Part shown: positions 7,967 to 17,941 of the stretch, piece after piece
Position numbering within the stretch: position 1 is the first letter of the stretch
How the letters are laid out: the number at the start of each line of letters is the position of its first letter
The notes under the pieces: model-generated
What the model saw: only the letters and a program-made list of their open reading frames with translations
Told to the model about the DNA's origin: nothing
The model's database searches: none
Made by a program: the position numbers and the translations under genes
Assembly (NCBI GenBank): GCA_018262715.1
Contig: JADFDS010000011.1
Coordinates: 227,760-291,759, forward strand
DNA length: 64,000 bases
From: Bacteroidota bacterium
Lineage (GTDB): Bacteria; Bacteroidota; Bacteroidia; Bacteroidales; VadinHA17
Direction of reading: 5' to 3'

Positions 7967-9537
7967 ATCCTTCCTTGAAACCTGTTTTGTTAGTTGCCTT
8001 CGGCGAAGAAGAAAACCTGGGGGTGGGGTATCTTATGTCCGTGCTGCAGGGAGCAGGAATTACCAGCCGTATGATCGATATACGGTATGACAGTGAAGAA
8101 ATACTTGCAGCCATAAAAAGAGAGAGTCCTGTTGTGGTGGGATTCTCGGTGATCTATGAAACGTGCCTCGACGGTTTCACGGAGCTTGTCAGCTATCTCA
8201 GAAAGGGTGGTGTTGACTGTCACTTCACTGCCGGAGGCCATTACGCCAGCCTCTATCCCGAAGAACTCTTCGGATTTATTCCAGGCCTTGATTCTGTTGT
8301 CAGGTTTGAGGGCGAGTACACATTCCCTGAGCTTGTAAATTGCCTCGTGACAGCCTCTGACTGGAAAGGACTCAGAAACCTGGCGTACCGCGAAAATGGG
8401 AGGGTAATCAGAACACCTCTGCGGGAACCGGAGAAGAACCTTGACAATTTCCCGTATCCTTACCGGAGGCCCCTCCGGGAGTATGCGCTGGGTAAACGAT
8501 ACTCAACAATAATTTCCGGAAGAGGATGTACATATAGCTGTTCCTTCTGCAATACCGGGGAGTTCTACAGGCAGGCCGGCGGACCACTTAAGCGAATAAG
8601 GAGGCCGGAGGCTGTCGTGGATGAGATGTTGCGCCTCTACTCAGAAAGCGGATGCAGGATTTTTCTTTTTCAGGATGATGACAACCCGGTGAAAACTGCC
8701 GGCGGCAATCTATGGATAAAGTCGTTCTGCAGTGAAATAGAGCGGACAGGCCTTCTGGGCCGGGTAATCTGGAAGATGAACTGCAGGCCTGATGAAATTG
8801 AGCCGGAGATTTTTTCAATCATGAAAAGGCATGGACTCTTTCTCGTATTCATCGGATTGGAAGACGGGACCGACGAGGGGCTGAAACGGTTTAACAAGAA
8901 GATGACTGTGGAATCTGCAAGGTATGGCGTTGAGGTTCTCCGGCAGCTCGGAATCGGATTTGATTACGGTTATATTCTTTTCCAGCCTGAATCGACTTTC
9001 TCATCACTCAGGGAGAGCCTGCGTTTCCTTGAGGAGATCTGCAGGGATAACCTTGTTCCCATTACCTTTCTCAAGCTCATACCTTACTTCGGTACCCGGG
9101 TGGAAAGAGAATTAAGGGAAGCCGGCCGGCTGACCGGCAGGCCGGGGAATTTCGATTATAGTTACCTGACTCCGGCCCTTGACGCCTGCTGGGGTGCAGT
9201 TTTAAATTGCTTTGATGAGTGGCTGTGGGGCCGCAGGGGTGCAGTGAATCTTGCAAAATGGGTCAGGAATTGCCTTGCAGTCCGGGATCATTTCGGAAAA
9301 CCAGATGAAATTGTTGAGAGACAGAGGTCATCATACTGCGAGACCGTCGCTCAGGGCAATCAATTTCTGGCTGAGACCCTGTACGGATTGTTCGACTGTT
9401 TTGAGTCAGGCAGGCACCTTTCAGAAGGGCAGGAAAGAATCGAAAGAATAGCGCTGGAATCTGCCAGAAGACACGATATTATCTGCGGAACCTTCAGGGA
9501 AAACCTCCGGGCAATCCAGGAGGAATCATCGCGCTGA
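7963..9537 (+). CDS. B12-binding-domain radical SAM protein
   Basis: N-terminal cobalamin-binding-like domain (VLLVAFGEEENLGVGYLMSVLQGAGI...VVVGFSVIYE); CxxxCxxC motif GRGCTYSCSFCNTGEF. Probable TTG start at 7963 (the ORF track uses 7894). Confidence 0.85.
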   Translation: MNPSLKPVLLVAFGEEENLGVGYLMSVLQGAGITSRMIDIRYDSEEILAAIKRESPVVVGFSVIYETCLDGFTELVSYLRKGGVDCHFTAGGHYASLYPEELFGFIPGLDSVVRFEGEYTFPELVNCLVTASDWKGLRNLAYRENGRVIRTPLREPEKNLDNFPYPYRRPLREYALGKRYSTIISGRGCTYSCSFCNTGEFYRQAGGPLKRIRRPEAVVDEMLRLYSESGCRIFLFQDDDNPVKTAGGNLWIKSFCSEIERTGLLGRVIWKMNCRPDEIEPEIFSIMKRHGLFLVFIGLEDGTDEGLKRFNKKMTVESARYGVEVLRQLGIGFDYGYILFQPESTFSSLRESLRFLEEICRDNLVPITFLKLIPYFGTRVERELREAGRLTGRPGNFDYSYLTPALDACWGAVLNCFDEWLWGRRGAVNLAKWVRNCLAVRDHFGKPDEIVERQRSSYCETVAQGNQFLAETLYGLFDCFESGRHLSEGQERIERIALESARRHDIICGTFRENLRAIQEESSR

Positions 9538-9542
9538 ATGAA

Positions 9543-9575
9543 AAGATCCTGCAAACATACGGTTCGCAGGATCTT
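9543..9575. terminator. Hairpin AAGATCCTGC...GCAGGATCTT between convergent genes
   Basis: 10-bp perfect arms 9543-9552 and 9566-9575. Confidence 0.6.
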
Positions 9576-9617
9576 AACCTCATAAAATACTCAACAAGAG
9601 AATTATTTCAGCAGCAA

Positions 9618-11861
9618 TCACTGCCTGAGAACCAATATTGTTTCTGAATTGCTTCCCTGTTTGACTATTACAAAATAGCTACCCGGCATGAGGTCACTGC
9701 CAAAACTGATCGTCTCGTTATTCCTGACCTGGTATTTTGAGAGAACTCTCCCTGTAGCATCGCTAACCGAGACCTGAATGGGATTATCAGAATCTGACTC
9801 CACCTGCAGGTTAAAGTTGTAATCAGTCGGGTTTGGCCAGATGAAGGTTATGAAAGGCGCTTTCCCGTTAATGTCATGAGGTACCTTCACCACTATCTCA
9901 TTATATGAGAAATTCCATGACATGTCACGGCATTCGATGATAATATGGTACTCCCTCCCGGTACCGGTGCCGGATCTCTCGGCTCTCAGCATAACAGTTT
10001 GTCCGTCAATGATTTCCCAGTCAGGTGCTGTGTCTCCGTCTCCTGTTCCGTTGTCCGGTTCGCTGCTCCAGACATAGAGCTGACATTCTGTACTGCCGCA
10101 GTTGTCATAGACCTGGTAATCAAGCGGAACCTGCACCATATTATGGTCAGGCGGCCATAACGGATCATAGTTCTCCTTCAGGCCCGACACCACCGGTGCT
10201 TCGTTGTCCCAGACATAAACGTCAAAACTGCATGTTGCCGTAGCGCCTTCAGCATTTGTCAGAACAAATGTATTTGTCGTCATTCCTGCAGGGAAGAATG
10301 AACCGGAGGGCAGGCCGGTTGTCTGGGTCATTGTGACGCCCTCGCCTCCGCAATTCGGGGCAGGCATTACATCGGGGTAGTAGATCCAGGCGCCGCATAT
10401 CCCGGGATCGGATGGAGCATAGATGAAGGACGGACATATTATCCCGGGAACCTGACATGTTGTTGCCATGAAGGCGTATTCTCCTGTCAGTCTGTTGAAG
10501 GTCACCGTATAGGTTCCTGCGGGAACCTGGATGTTGGGTCCGTCCTGGTAGCCATAGCCTGTCGGGAATCCATAATCGCCCCAATTGACATCCCATTCAT
10601 TCTCCATCCTGAATTTAACTTCACCCTGGTTGAACGGGTAATCGGTAAGGGTATAGATGATTCCGTCGGTGGTTGTCAGATCAATGTCGTCGTACCACCA
10701 TCCCGGCAATGCATCGCCCAGGATGCCGATGCTCGGAAATGCAAAATTGTATTCCCCGGTCAGGATATTAAAAGTGACTTTATAGTTGCCTGCCGTTACC
10801 GGAATGGGAGGACCATCAGGAATGGCAGTTCCGGAGGGGAAAGTATTGTTACTCCAGTTCTCTGTCCAGCTGTCATTTTTCCGGAACTTAGCCTCGCCGT
10901 CGGTAAACTGGTATGCTGTCAGCATATACGTTATACCGTCATACGTTATCATATTGACATCGGTATTCCAGTCCTGCCATGGAGGGACTGCGGTGCCGGC
11001 GATACCCAAAAAGGCAGAGCAGTTGTCAACACAGGTGAATGAATACTCCAGGGTTTCCCTGTTGAAAGTGATATCATAGGTTCCGGGATTGGTTACCATA
11101 ATGTCGGATCCGTAGAGGGAGCCTGTGCCTGCGGGAAACTCCGTACCGCCCCAGTTTATCCACCACAAGTCATCCTGCCTGAATTTGACCCTGCCGGTTG
11201 CCAGGTAAAGCTGAACAGCGTAATTGATTCCGTCGGCAGTCTGCATATCAACATCGTTGTCCCAGCCGCTCAGTGAAGATCCCAGGATGCCGACCGAAGG
11301 TGTATAGGGTCCCATGTCTGTAAGTGACACGTTGTCAAAATACATTGACACCGGAATTGCACCGACCTCGAAGCTGAGTTTGTGATAGGGGAAGATGAGC
11401 GTTGTTTTAAAGTCGATTACAACAGTCTTCCATTCGGTGGTGGCGTACTGAGTGTATTTGTCATATCCGATTAAGCTATTCCAATTTCCTCCCGCCTCTC
11501 CAAGAAACAAACCGTAGTCGCGCTCAGCATCAGCCATGACATCATAGGAAAGTCGATACATATGAGTTTGTTGCAGGACAAATCCTGACTGAATCAGCTG
11601 GATTTCCCATGCGTAGTCACCCGGGTATCCATCTGCCGGGATATTGTAGACGCAGATTCCGCTTTCGATATACGCTGATGCAGTCACATAAGGCGACTGG
11701 TACAGGTACCAGGCGTTATCGGGTGATGGATCACCCGTGACAAGCGGGATTTCAGCTGTGGTATCGAAACCGCCGTCGGTCAGAAGTTCCTGGGCATTTC
11801 CCGGCAGGAGAGCCATGAACAACATAACCGCGGCTACCTGTGTAAAGATCTTTGCTTTCAT
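9618..11861 (-). CDS. Secreted protein with CBM-like N-terminus, three SusE/SusF-type repeats, HYR-like domain and T9SS C-terminal sorting domain
   Basis: Signal peptide; repeats VGILGSSLSGWDNDVDM..., LGIAGTAVPPWQDWNTDVNM..., IGILGDALPGWWYDDIDL..., each with KFR..D.W..NW; C-terminal FIWPNPTDYNFNLQVESDS...GSYFVIVKQGS. Confidence 0.75.
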   Translation of the reverse strand: MKAKIFTQVAAVMLFMALLPGNAQELLTDGGFDTTAEIPLVTGDPSPDNAWYLYQSPYVTASAYIESGICVYNIPADGYPGDYAWEIQLIQSGFVLQQTHMYRLSYDVMADAERDYGLFLGEAGGNWNSLIGYDKYTQYATTEWKTVVIDFKTTLIFPYHKLSFEVGAIPVSMYFDNVSLTDMGPYTPSVGILGSSLSGWDNDVDMQTADGINYAVQLYLATGRVKFRQDDLWWINWGGTEFPAGTGSLYGSDIMVTNPGTYDITFNRETLEYSFTCVDNCSAFLGIAGTAVPPWQDWNTDVNMITYDGITYMLTAYQFTDGEAKFRKNDSWTENWSNNTFPSGTAIPDGPPIPVTAGNYKVTFNILTGEYNFAFPSIGILGDALPGWWYDDIDLTTTDGIIYTLTDYPFNQGEVKFRMENEWDVNWGDYGFPTGYGYQDGPNIQVPAGTYTVTFNRLTGEYAFMATTCQVPGIICPSFIYAPSDPGICGAWIYYPDVMPAPNCGGEGVTMTQTTGLPSGSFFPAGMTTNTFVLTNAEGATATCSFDVYVWDNEAPVVSGLKENYDPLWPPDHNMVQVPLDYQVYDNCGSTECQLYVWSSEPDNGTGDGDTAPDWEIIDGQTVMLRAERSGTGTGREYHIIIECRDMSWNFSYNEIVVKVPHDINGKAPFITFIWPNPTDYNFNLQVESDSDNPIQVSVSDATGRVLSKYQVRNNETISFGSDLMPGSYFVIVKQGSNSETILVLRQ

Positions 11862-11894
11862 AGGCTTTATATTTTTATGATTGGATTACCAGAA

Positions 11895-13100
11895 TCACTT
11901 TTTTACTGGGACGAGGGCTCCGCCGTCCACCAGCACATTCCCGTCAACTGTCAGGGTGCTGCCGGGAATATGGAAATTATATCCGAAAGTGGACTTGTTA
12001 TCCCCGCCTGCAAAGAGGTTATTACCGATTCCGATCGTAATCATCCCGGCAGGCATCCAGCAGGCAAGCTTGCTGCCAGGTATGATGCTCACATTGGGAT
12101 TGATGCCGATGTCAATGGAAGAAAACTCATCTTTTCTTTCTGCAGAAGCATCATATAGTTCCCTGAGGCGTTCAATACCTGACTCTGCTGTCATTGAGAC
12201 AAGCTTCCCTTTTTGAAAAATGAGGGTGATATTCTTCACCTCAACTCCTGACCCGAAGTCAGAGGCAATAACTATTTTCCCCTCTGCGGTACCGGGTACA
12301 GGTGCCAGGGCTACCTCACCGGCAGGAAGATAAACCTGTGTGGCCAGGACACCTTCTTTGATATCCTCGTCTGACACGATTCCGTCCAGGACTACAGTTT
12401 TCCTTCCTGTTATCTTTACTTTCAGGTCTGTCCCGTTGGGGTTGGTTATATGCACTTCATTACCGGCTTCCAATACTTTCTTGAATGAATTTCCCGTAGT
12501 TTCAAGCGCCTGGTAATCGACGTTCAATCCTTTCCAGAAGATGTCAGACAGTTCCTTGAATGTAATTCCGAATTGTTTTGCCCTGGCCTCCGTGGGATAA
12601 AGTCCGTTACCGATACTGACCTGCCTGATTTTACGGCTAAAAGCAAGATCGGTTACCGGTGCGTTTGCCTGGCTTATTGCCGCCAGGCGCTCAGCCGGAA
12701 TATCTGCAAGCAGGAGGGGATCTTCATTGTAATTAACCCCAATGGCTGCGTCAATGAAGCATAAGATTTTATAATCAAGATCAGGAGCGCGTAAATCATA
12801 TTTAACAGGCACTTCAGTGTAAAACATCCTGGTCAGCCTGTCGCTTCCGACAGTCAGAAGGGGGTAACCTCCCTTTTTTGCCACATTGATGGCGATGTCT
12901 TCAAGCAGCTCCATTTCACGCACTCCGCCCTGGATCAGGACGAATTCGCCTTCCTTTATGTTGGCGCACTGACTGACAATCTTTTGTGCAAGAGATTCTG
13001 TCTCGGCAGATTTAGTCTTGTCTGTCGTTACCTGTGCTTTTGCAACAAAGCCTGGCAACATAACTAGCAAAGTGGCAATTAAGATACCGGGGTTTTTCAT
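11895..13100 (-). CDS. Secreted M29-family (thermophilic) aminopeptidase-like protein
   Basis: Signal peptide; AmpS/M29-like C-terminus (DIGINPNVSIIPGSKLACWMPAGMITIGIGNNLFAGGDN). Confidence 0.65.
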   Translation of the reverse strand: MKNPGILIATLLVMLPGFVAKAQVTTDKTKSAETESLAQKIVSQCANIKEGEFVLIQGGVREMELLEDIAINVAKKGGYPLLTVGSDRLTRMFYTEVPVKYDLRAPDLDYKILCFIDAAIGVNYNEDPLLLADIPAERLAAISQANAPVTDLAFSRKIRQVSIGNGLYPTEARAKQFGITFKELSDIFWKGLNVDYQALETTGNSFKKVLEAGNEVHITNPNGTDLKVKITGRKTVVLDGIVSDEDIKEGVLATQVYLPAGEVALAPVPGTAEGKIVIASDFGSGVEVKNITLIFQKGKLVSMTAESGIERLRELYDASAERKDEFSSIDIGINPNVSIIPGSKLACWMPAGMITIGIGNNLFAGGDNKSTFGYNFHIPGSTLTVDGNVLVDGGALVPVKK

Positions 13101-13190
13101 TGTCGGGAGATTTTAGTTAGTTGAACAAAATGGTTTCATCCGCAATACTTCGTCTGTTTTTCATAACAAAGTTCTGTCACAGCAGCGAAG

Positions 13191-13235
13191 GCCATTTTGC
13201 TAATCGTCCCAAAGTTGTGTCTCTGTGTCCCCTGA
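13191..13235 (-). promoter_or_regulatory. Shared upstream motif, copy A (weakest)
   Basis: + strand cattttgctaatcGTCCCAAAGttgtgtctctgtgtcccc; aligns with copies B, C and D; about 90 nt upstream of the M29 gene start. Confidence 0.45.
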
Positions 13236-13247
13236 ATTGTTTTTTTG

Positions 13248-13436
13248 CTACTCGCAGGAATAACCTGAGCTTTCCCACATTTCGATTGCATCCTGGCTGC
13301 ACTCCCAGAATGTCTCATCTCCCATGGTGCATTTTTCGCAATAAAAAATTTCGCATGAGTTGAATCCCGGAATCAGCAGAAAGATGAGTGCAATGTAGAT
13401 CCTGCTGAGTTTTCTCTTTGCTGTCTTTGTTTTCAT
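13248..13436 (-). CDS. Small Cys-rich lipoprotein (62 aa)
   Basis: MKTKTAKRKLSRIYIALIFLLIPGFNSCEIFYCEKCTMGDETFWECSQDAIEMWESSGYSCE; lipobox-like NSC. Confidence 0.5.
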   Translation of the reverse strand: MKTKTAKRKLSRIYIALIFLLIPGFNSCEIFYCEKCTMGDETFWECSQDAIEMWESSGYSCE

Positions 13437-13500
13437 GGCCGTATGTCATACATGAAGCCCGGGGTCCCTGAAGACCGAAGGTCATATATGGCGCTATTAG

Positions 13501-14208
13501 TCAGTTTTTTATACAACGCACAGAAAATCCATAGCCTTTATCGAGATAGCCTCTGTAAACCTTAATGTCATTATCCCTGAGGTCACGTAACCATGCACTG
13601 CCATCATTGAACTCCGTAGCGGTCCACCACAGACCTCGGTATCCCATGTAGTAGAATGCATGCGGGTCTCCGATGTGGCAGTGTCCCCCTGGAAGACCGT
13701 TAAAGCCAGATTCGTTGGTTACTGATGTGCTCGTGGTTTTCCAGTGTGCAGTGCCAGTCTCTTTTAGTTTTCCACCAGCTGTTTCACTTTCAATTCCGGT
13801 AACGTTTTGTGCATTACCATCCAGATTCAAAATCAAGGTATGCCATTCAGCATCTGTTGGAACATGCCAGCCGGAAGGGCATAGCTTTTTGGTGTTTACC
13901 GCATACCAGTTGTACAGAGCCCCGTAGCTTTCCTTATATAAAGCGGCATCCTCCTCACACCAGGTATATCCGGGATTTTTAATATAAGAGTAGGTCATCA
14001 AAGGTATGGCGGTACCATCGTTGTACTTCGTGGTTTTCAGGTTTTCAGCCATCCATACCTGTGAACCAATGGTTAAGGAAGTATAGATGTTCCCATCCTT
14101 GTCTTTTATTTCAGAAGATTCTTCTTCTTTTTGGCACCCATTGATAAAAAGGAGTGAGATACCTGTTAAAATCAAGGGTAGCATACGGATTTTAGATTTT
14201 GTTTTCAT
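13501..14208 (-). CDS. FISUMP-domain lipoprotein
   Basis: IGSQVWMAENLKTTKYNDGTAIP...ALYNWYAV...LCPSGWHVPTDAEW...SGFNGLPGG...WWTATE...GFSVRCIKN; lipobox INGC; start taken at internal Met. Confidence 0.85.
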   Translation of the reverse strand: MKTKSKIRMLPLILTGISLLFINGCQKEEESSEIKDKDGNIYTSLTIGSQVWMAENLKTTKYNDGTAIPLMTYSYIKNPGYTWCEEDAALYKESYGALYNWYAVNTKKLCPSGWHVPTDAEWHTLILNLDGNAQNVTGIESETAGGKLKETGTAHWKTTSTSVTNESGFNGLPGGHCHIGDPHAFYYMGYRGLWWTATEFNDGSAWLRDLRDNDIKVYRGYLDKGYGFSVRCIKN

Positions 14209-14270
14209 TGTGGTGGATATTTTGGTTACAATCAATTATCAGTCAAAGCTAAATCATGATTATTTCACAG

Positions 14271-14315
14271 ACTTTTCCATTTGTCCCAAAGATTGGTCTA
14301 AAAGTGCCAAAATGG
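14271..14315 (-). promoter_or_regulatory. Shared upstream motif, copy B
   Basis: + strand acttttccatttgtcccaaagattggtctaaaagtgccaaaatgg, 63 nt upstream of the FISUMP gene. Confidence 0.6.
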
Positions 14316-14426
14316 CCCGAGATTGTGGCTGTTTGGTGGGGTTCACATACTTGTTTTAATCCCTGTAGAGTTGTATTTTTAACCCGAAGAAGTTCCCGGT
14401 TAATACCCCGGATAAATACAATAAAT

Positions 14427-14744
14427 ATGGTTGCAGCAAAAAAGTCAGGGAGATTTCCCTGGGGATGGATAGTACTAATCCTTGTTGTCGTACTGCTTTA
14501 TTCAACCAATCCGTCTGAACCGCAGTTCACCTCTTACCTGAAGGACAGGATCAGGGAGCAGGTGAAGGGTGATGAGACCATGTCCGGTGACCTTGCTAGG
14601 CTGCTTTCCGGACCTGCCGCCTCCCTGGCCGGACTGGGAACCGTCAGGAAAGACTATTTCCTGTGTTCAACATATGAGTTAAGCTTACCGGGTGAGGAAC
14701 ATCTTTTCCTGGGCATTATGGATCACTTTGTTAAACTTAAATGA
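14427..14744 (+). CDS. DUF4359-like small membrane-anchored protein
   Basis: N-terminal TM (WGWIVLILVVVLLY), then PQFTSYLKDRI...VRKDYFLCSTYELSLPGEEHLFLGIMDHFV. Confidence 0.55.
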   Translation: MVAAKKSGRFPWGWIVLILVVVLLYSTNPSEPQFTSYLKDRIREQVKGDETMSGDLARLLSGPAASLAGLGTVRKDYFLCSTYELSLPGEEHLFLGIMDHFVKLK

Positions 14745-14761
14745 ACAGATCAACCGGTGAA

Positions 14762-16099
14762 TCAGATGTACTCACCGGCAATGCTCAGGTTTTTGTGTGC
14801 ATCCTCAAGAAGGGAATGTATGGGCACTCCATAGGGGCATGCAGCTTCACAAAATCCTTTACAATTCCTGCAGTTTCCGGCATCAGGCCTTCCGAGCCCC
14901 AGGTATTGGCTGATGGCAAATTTTTCACGTGACTGTGCCATAAAATAGTGGTTGAACCGCATAATTGTATTGACCGGAACACCGGCGGGGCAGCTGCTCT
15001 CACAGATGCCGCATGCGTGACGGCAATAAAAGGGTCCGTATATATCACGCATTGAATCAACCATCGACTGGCTTTTCTCAGTCAGTCGCGATCCTGACAA
15101 ATTTATATAATCAGCTACTTCAGTGAAGTTTGAGAAAGAGATCAGGACAGTACTCACTGCCGGATGGTTCAGGACGAAACTTATTGCCGCCTCTTTCCTG
15201 GCGTTTATATCTGAAAGACCATGTTGTATCAGAAACGGCATCGCCTGTTCCTGGCTCTTCATTATCTTGGAGTAAACGTTCTGAATATTCGGGGGGATCT
15301 CCTTATTTTCCTTCTGGTAGTTTGTGACCATGTTCGTCACAATATTGTAAGCTCCACCGAAGGGATCGGTCTTCATAAGTGTTGTTCCGACGTTCTTTTT
15401 CTGGCATTGTTCCAGGATTTTATCACCCATCTCCTGCTGGACATAGTTATAAACGAACATTACAAGGTCAAAGCGCCCGCTGTCAACGGCTGCGCATATA
15501 ACCTTATCCATTGTCTCCGGCGGTTCTCCTGTAAAACTTGACCCGTGGCACGAAACGCCGCTGAATCTCACAATGCCCTCCTTCTTCATTTGCCTTACAG
15601 CACTATGGAATACTTTGTTCTCTGTTGCGATTACAGTGTTTGCAGACCAGAGCATCAACCCGTCAATATAGTGAGTGTCAAGTCTTTCCAGTGTCTTCTT
15701 TACCCTTGAGACAAGAGTCTCTCGTGTATCCTTTTCGGTAACGGCAATCTTTGAATTTATAAAGAGTGATTCCCTGGGACAGGTTTTTATTGCCCGCCCT
15801 ATGGTGACTTCACTGTTTCCTCCTCCATGCCCCTCAATTGAATCAATGAAATTAATTCCACCGGCAACAGCCGCTTTCAGGACACTTTCACTTGCCGTGC
15901 CAGGGAAGCCGCACCCGATGTCTGACACTTTGAATCCGGTTCTCCCCAGAGTCCTGTATTCCCTTATTTCCGGTTGCAGTTGTTCCCGGGGTGAAATCTC
16001 CCGGCCGAACATCGCACCAGAGCCTGCTATGCCTACTCCTGCCATACAGGCTGTTGATTTCGACAGGAATATCCTCCGGTTGACAGTTCTCTTATCCAT
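14762..16099 (-). CDS. Aldo/keto reductase with Tat-like signal and C-terminal 4Fe-4S motifs
   Basis: RRIFLSKSTACMAGVGIAGSGAMFG; AKR core YRTLGRTGFKVSDIGCG; Cys clusters CGICESSCPAGVP and CRNCKGFCEAACPYGVP. Confidence 0.85.
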   Translation of the reverse strand: MDKRTVNRRIFLSKSTACMAGVGIAGSGAMFGREISPREQLQPEIREYRTLGRTGFKVSDIGCGFPGTASESVLKAAVAGGINFIDSIEGHGGGNSEVTIGRAIKTCPRESLFINSKIAVTEKDTRETLVSRVKKTLERLDTHYIDGLMLWSANTVIATENKVFHSAVRQMKKEGIVRFSGVSCHGSSFTGEPPETMDKVICAAVDSGRFDLVMFVYNYVQQEMGDKILEQCQKKNVGTTLMKTDPFGGAYNIVTNMVTNYQKENKEIPPNIQNVYSKIMKSQEQAMPFLIQHGLSDINARKEAAISFVLNHPAVSTVLISFSNFTEVADYINLSGSRLTEKSQSMVDSMRDIYGPFYCRHACGICESSCPAGVPVNTIMRFNHYFMAQSREKFAISQYLGLGRPDAGNCRNCKGFCEAACPYGVPIHSLLEDAHKNLSIAGEYI

Positions 16100-16332
16100 A
16101 TCGGGGTTTTAAGGAAATCAAAGTTATATCGCCGCGGAGCGGAAGTCAAATATATTTTCCGGCTAAAGACTGAATACACGCGTGTAACACATACGGGCAG
16201 TGTTTGAACTCAAACTGGATAAGGGAAGTAGAATACCCGTTCCACAGCATAAAAGAATGGTGATACATGATTATCCTGAAGCTGGCTCAGAAAAACATAT
16301 TTTTCAGTCTGCCGCTTGTTTGTCTTACAGTA

Positions 16333-16930
16333 TTAATCCCTTTTTTCAGCCGGGATATTGAAAACCACTCCCCCGGATAGATGAATCTCTTCGAAGGAAA
16401 AGTAACTGTGATCACCCAGGTACAGGGAACGGGATAACTGAGCCTGCAGCTTGATGTTTTCCCATCCCACGCGGAAAGTCACTGCCGGCTCAAACAGATA
16501 ATGGGCTTTATCATTAATGTGGTCAAGTTCTTCAATGCCCATATTATTGATTACGCGATAGTAGGAAAGGCGGCAGGTGCGAGCTGATGCCGGCACCCCC
16601 GTACACCTCGAAAACAAATGCTTGACCCAGAGGTGTAAAATATCCTATGGCTCCGTCAAGATAGATTCCTCTCCCGAAGTCGTTGTCTGATGCTTTTCCT
16701 CCCCAGGCTGTCATAAAATCTGCCATCAGCCCGATTTTCTTCCCGGCCGGATAAGCAGTTTGCGCCTCGATGGAAAATGACTCATCACCTGCTCCCAAAA
16801 ACGCTGAAATGTGCAGATCCTCCTTTTCCTGGAACAGGGGGACATTCTGGACATTTGCGACATAGTAATAATGGCTGCATCCACAATGGACTATTGCGGT
16901 AAGGATTGCGCCCAACAGTATTTTGTTCAT
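16333..16930 (-). pseudogene. Lipoprotein/outer-membrane-like protein broken by a frameshift
   Basis: N-terminal part (MNKILLGAILTAIVHCGCSHYYYVANVQNVPLFQEKEDL...FEVYGGAGISS) and C-terminal part (CRLSYYRVINNMGIEELDHINDKAHYLFEPAVTFRVGWENIKL...) lie in different frames that meet near 16565-16580. Confidence 0.6.
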
Positions 16931-17016
16931 CCTGTTCGTTTTTTCCCGTGTGGTAAGTTTTTTTATCCTGAACCCCACGGCAGTTATGTTAAAGCTCGGC
17001 TATTCAGCCGGAACCT

Positions 17017-17061
17017 GCTTTGCTATTCGTCTCAAAGATTGTTCTCTTTGTTCCAAAATGC
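17017..17061 (-). promoter_or_regulatory. Shared upstream motif, copy C
   Basis: + strand gctttgctattcgtctcaaagattgttctctttgttccaaaatgc, 87 nt upstream of the 16930 start. Confidence 0.55.
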
Positions 17062-17146
17062 GAAAAACAGTACCTCACTGTGCATGTAAATTCATTAGAT
17101 CTTCATCTGCAGGTTCCTTTATTACATCGGTAATAATGTTAAACCG

Positions 17147-17788
17147 GTGAACCAGCCTGACCAGAAAATATTTCAAAAGACTCATTCATCTGATTATATG
17201 AATCTTAACGTATCCGTTGGTAAGATATCTGACAGGATGCCGGAGGACTTTATAAACTACCTTTCGAGTGTAGGTCTTGTGATTGAATCAGGCTTGCTTG
17301 TCCTCCCTCACAAGAATCATTATTTCTACGATTTTGAAGAGCTGAAGAGGGTGAAAACGATTGTTAACCTGATGAAACTTAATCAGGTCAGGGAGCTGAG
17401 GGGCTTTGTACGTAAACTATCGGAGTTGTTGCATTACCAGGCCAATTTCGTCGGGTGTTTTATTGACAACAAAATCTACAATCCTTTTTCATTTAAATAC
17501 AGACGCCTTACTGAAGATCCCTCAGAATTACCAGAATTCTATGAAACTGGAATAGAGTCAAGGATACCTTTTGTCAACAGGATATATAATTTCATTGATG
17601 CAAAGACCGACAGATCTCTTTCAAGGAAAACCGTTACCAATCTCCTGAATGAATTTGGCTTTGAGGTTGTAATAATGACAGAGCAGAACGGGGTGACCTA
17701 CTTTCATTCGAGAAAAGTCGGCCATGAGCCACTGCAATTATCGCCTGAAAAGTTGCATTCCTTGAAAAGGAAGGAAATTCCTTCATGA
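17147..17788 (+). CDS. Conserved-looking hypothetical protein (213 aa)
   Basis: Long ORF with coherent composition (GIESRIPFVNRIYNFIDAKTDRSLSRKTVTNLLNEFGFEVVIMTEQNGVTYFHSRK); family not certain. Confidence 0.55.
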   Translation: MNQPDQKIFQKTHSSDYMNLNVSVGKISDRMPEDFINYLSSVGLVIESGLLVLPHKNHYFYDFEELKRVKTIVNLMKLNQVRELRGFVRKLSELLHYQANFVGCFIDNKIYNPFSFKYRRLTEDPSELPEFYETGIESRIPFVNRIYNFIDAKTDRSLSRKTVTNLLNEFGFEVVIMTEQNGVTYFHSRKVGHEPLQLSPEKLHSLKRKEIPS

Positions 17789-17941
17789 TGACAAATTCCC
17801 ATCCTGTAAACAGGGGAAAGAAATACAGTGATTTCGGGAAAATGAAGTGTCTCTCCGTTTCTCCAGTCATAGTACATACGCCGGACAATCTGACCACATT
17901 GTGCCGGCAATTTACACATTTTATATTTGCCTATAGATCAA

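Noticed and set aside
16175-16186. TACACGCGTGTA palindrome between the AKR gene and the broken lipoprotein
   Set aside because: Single 12-bp palindrome with no second copy found; too little to support a regulatory call.
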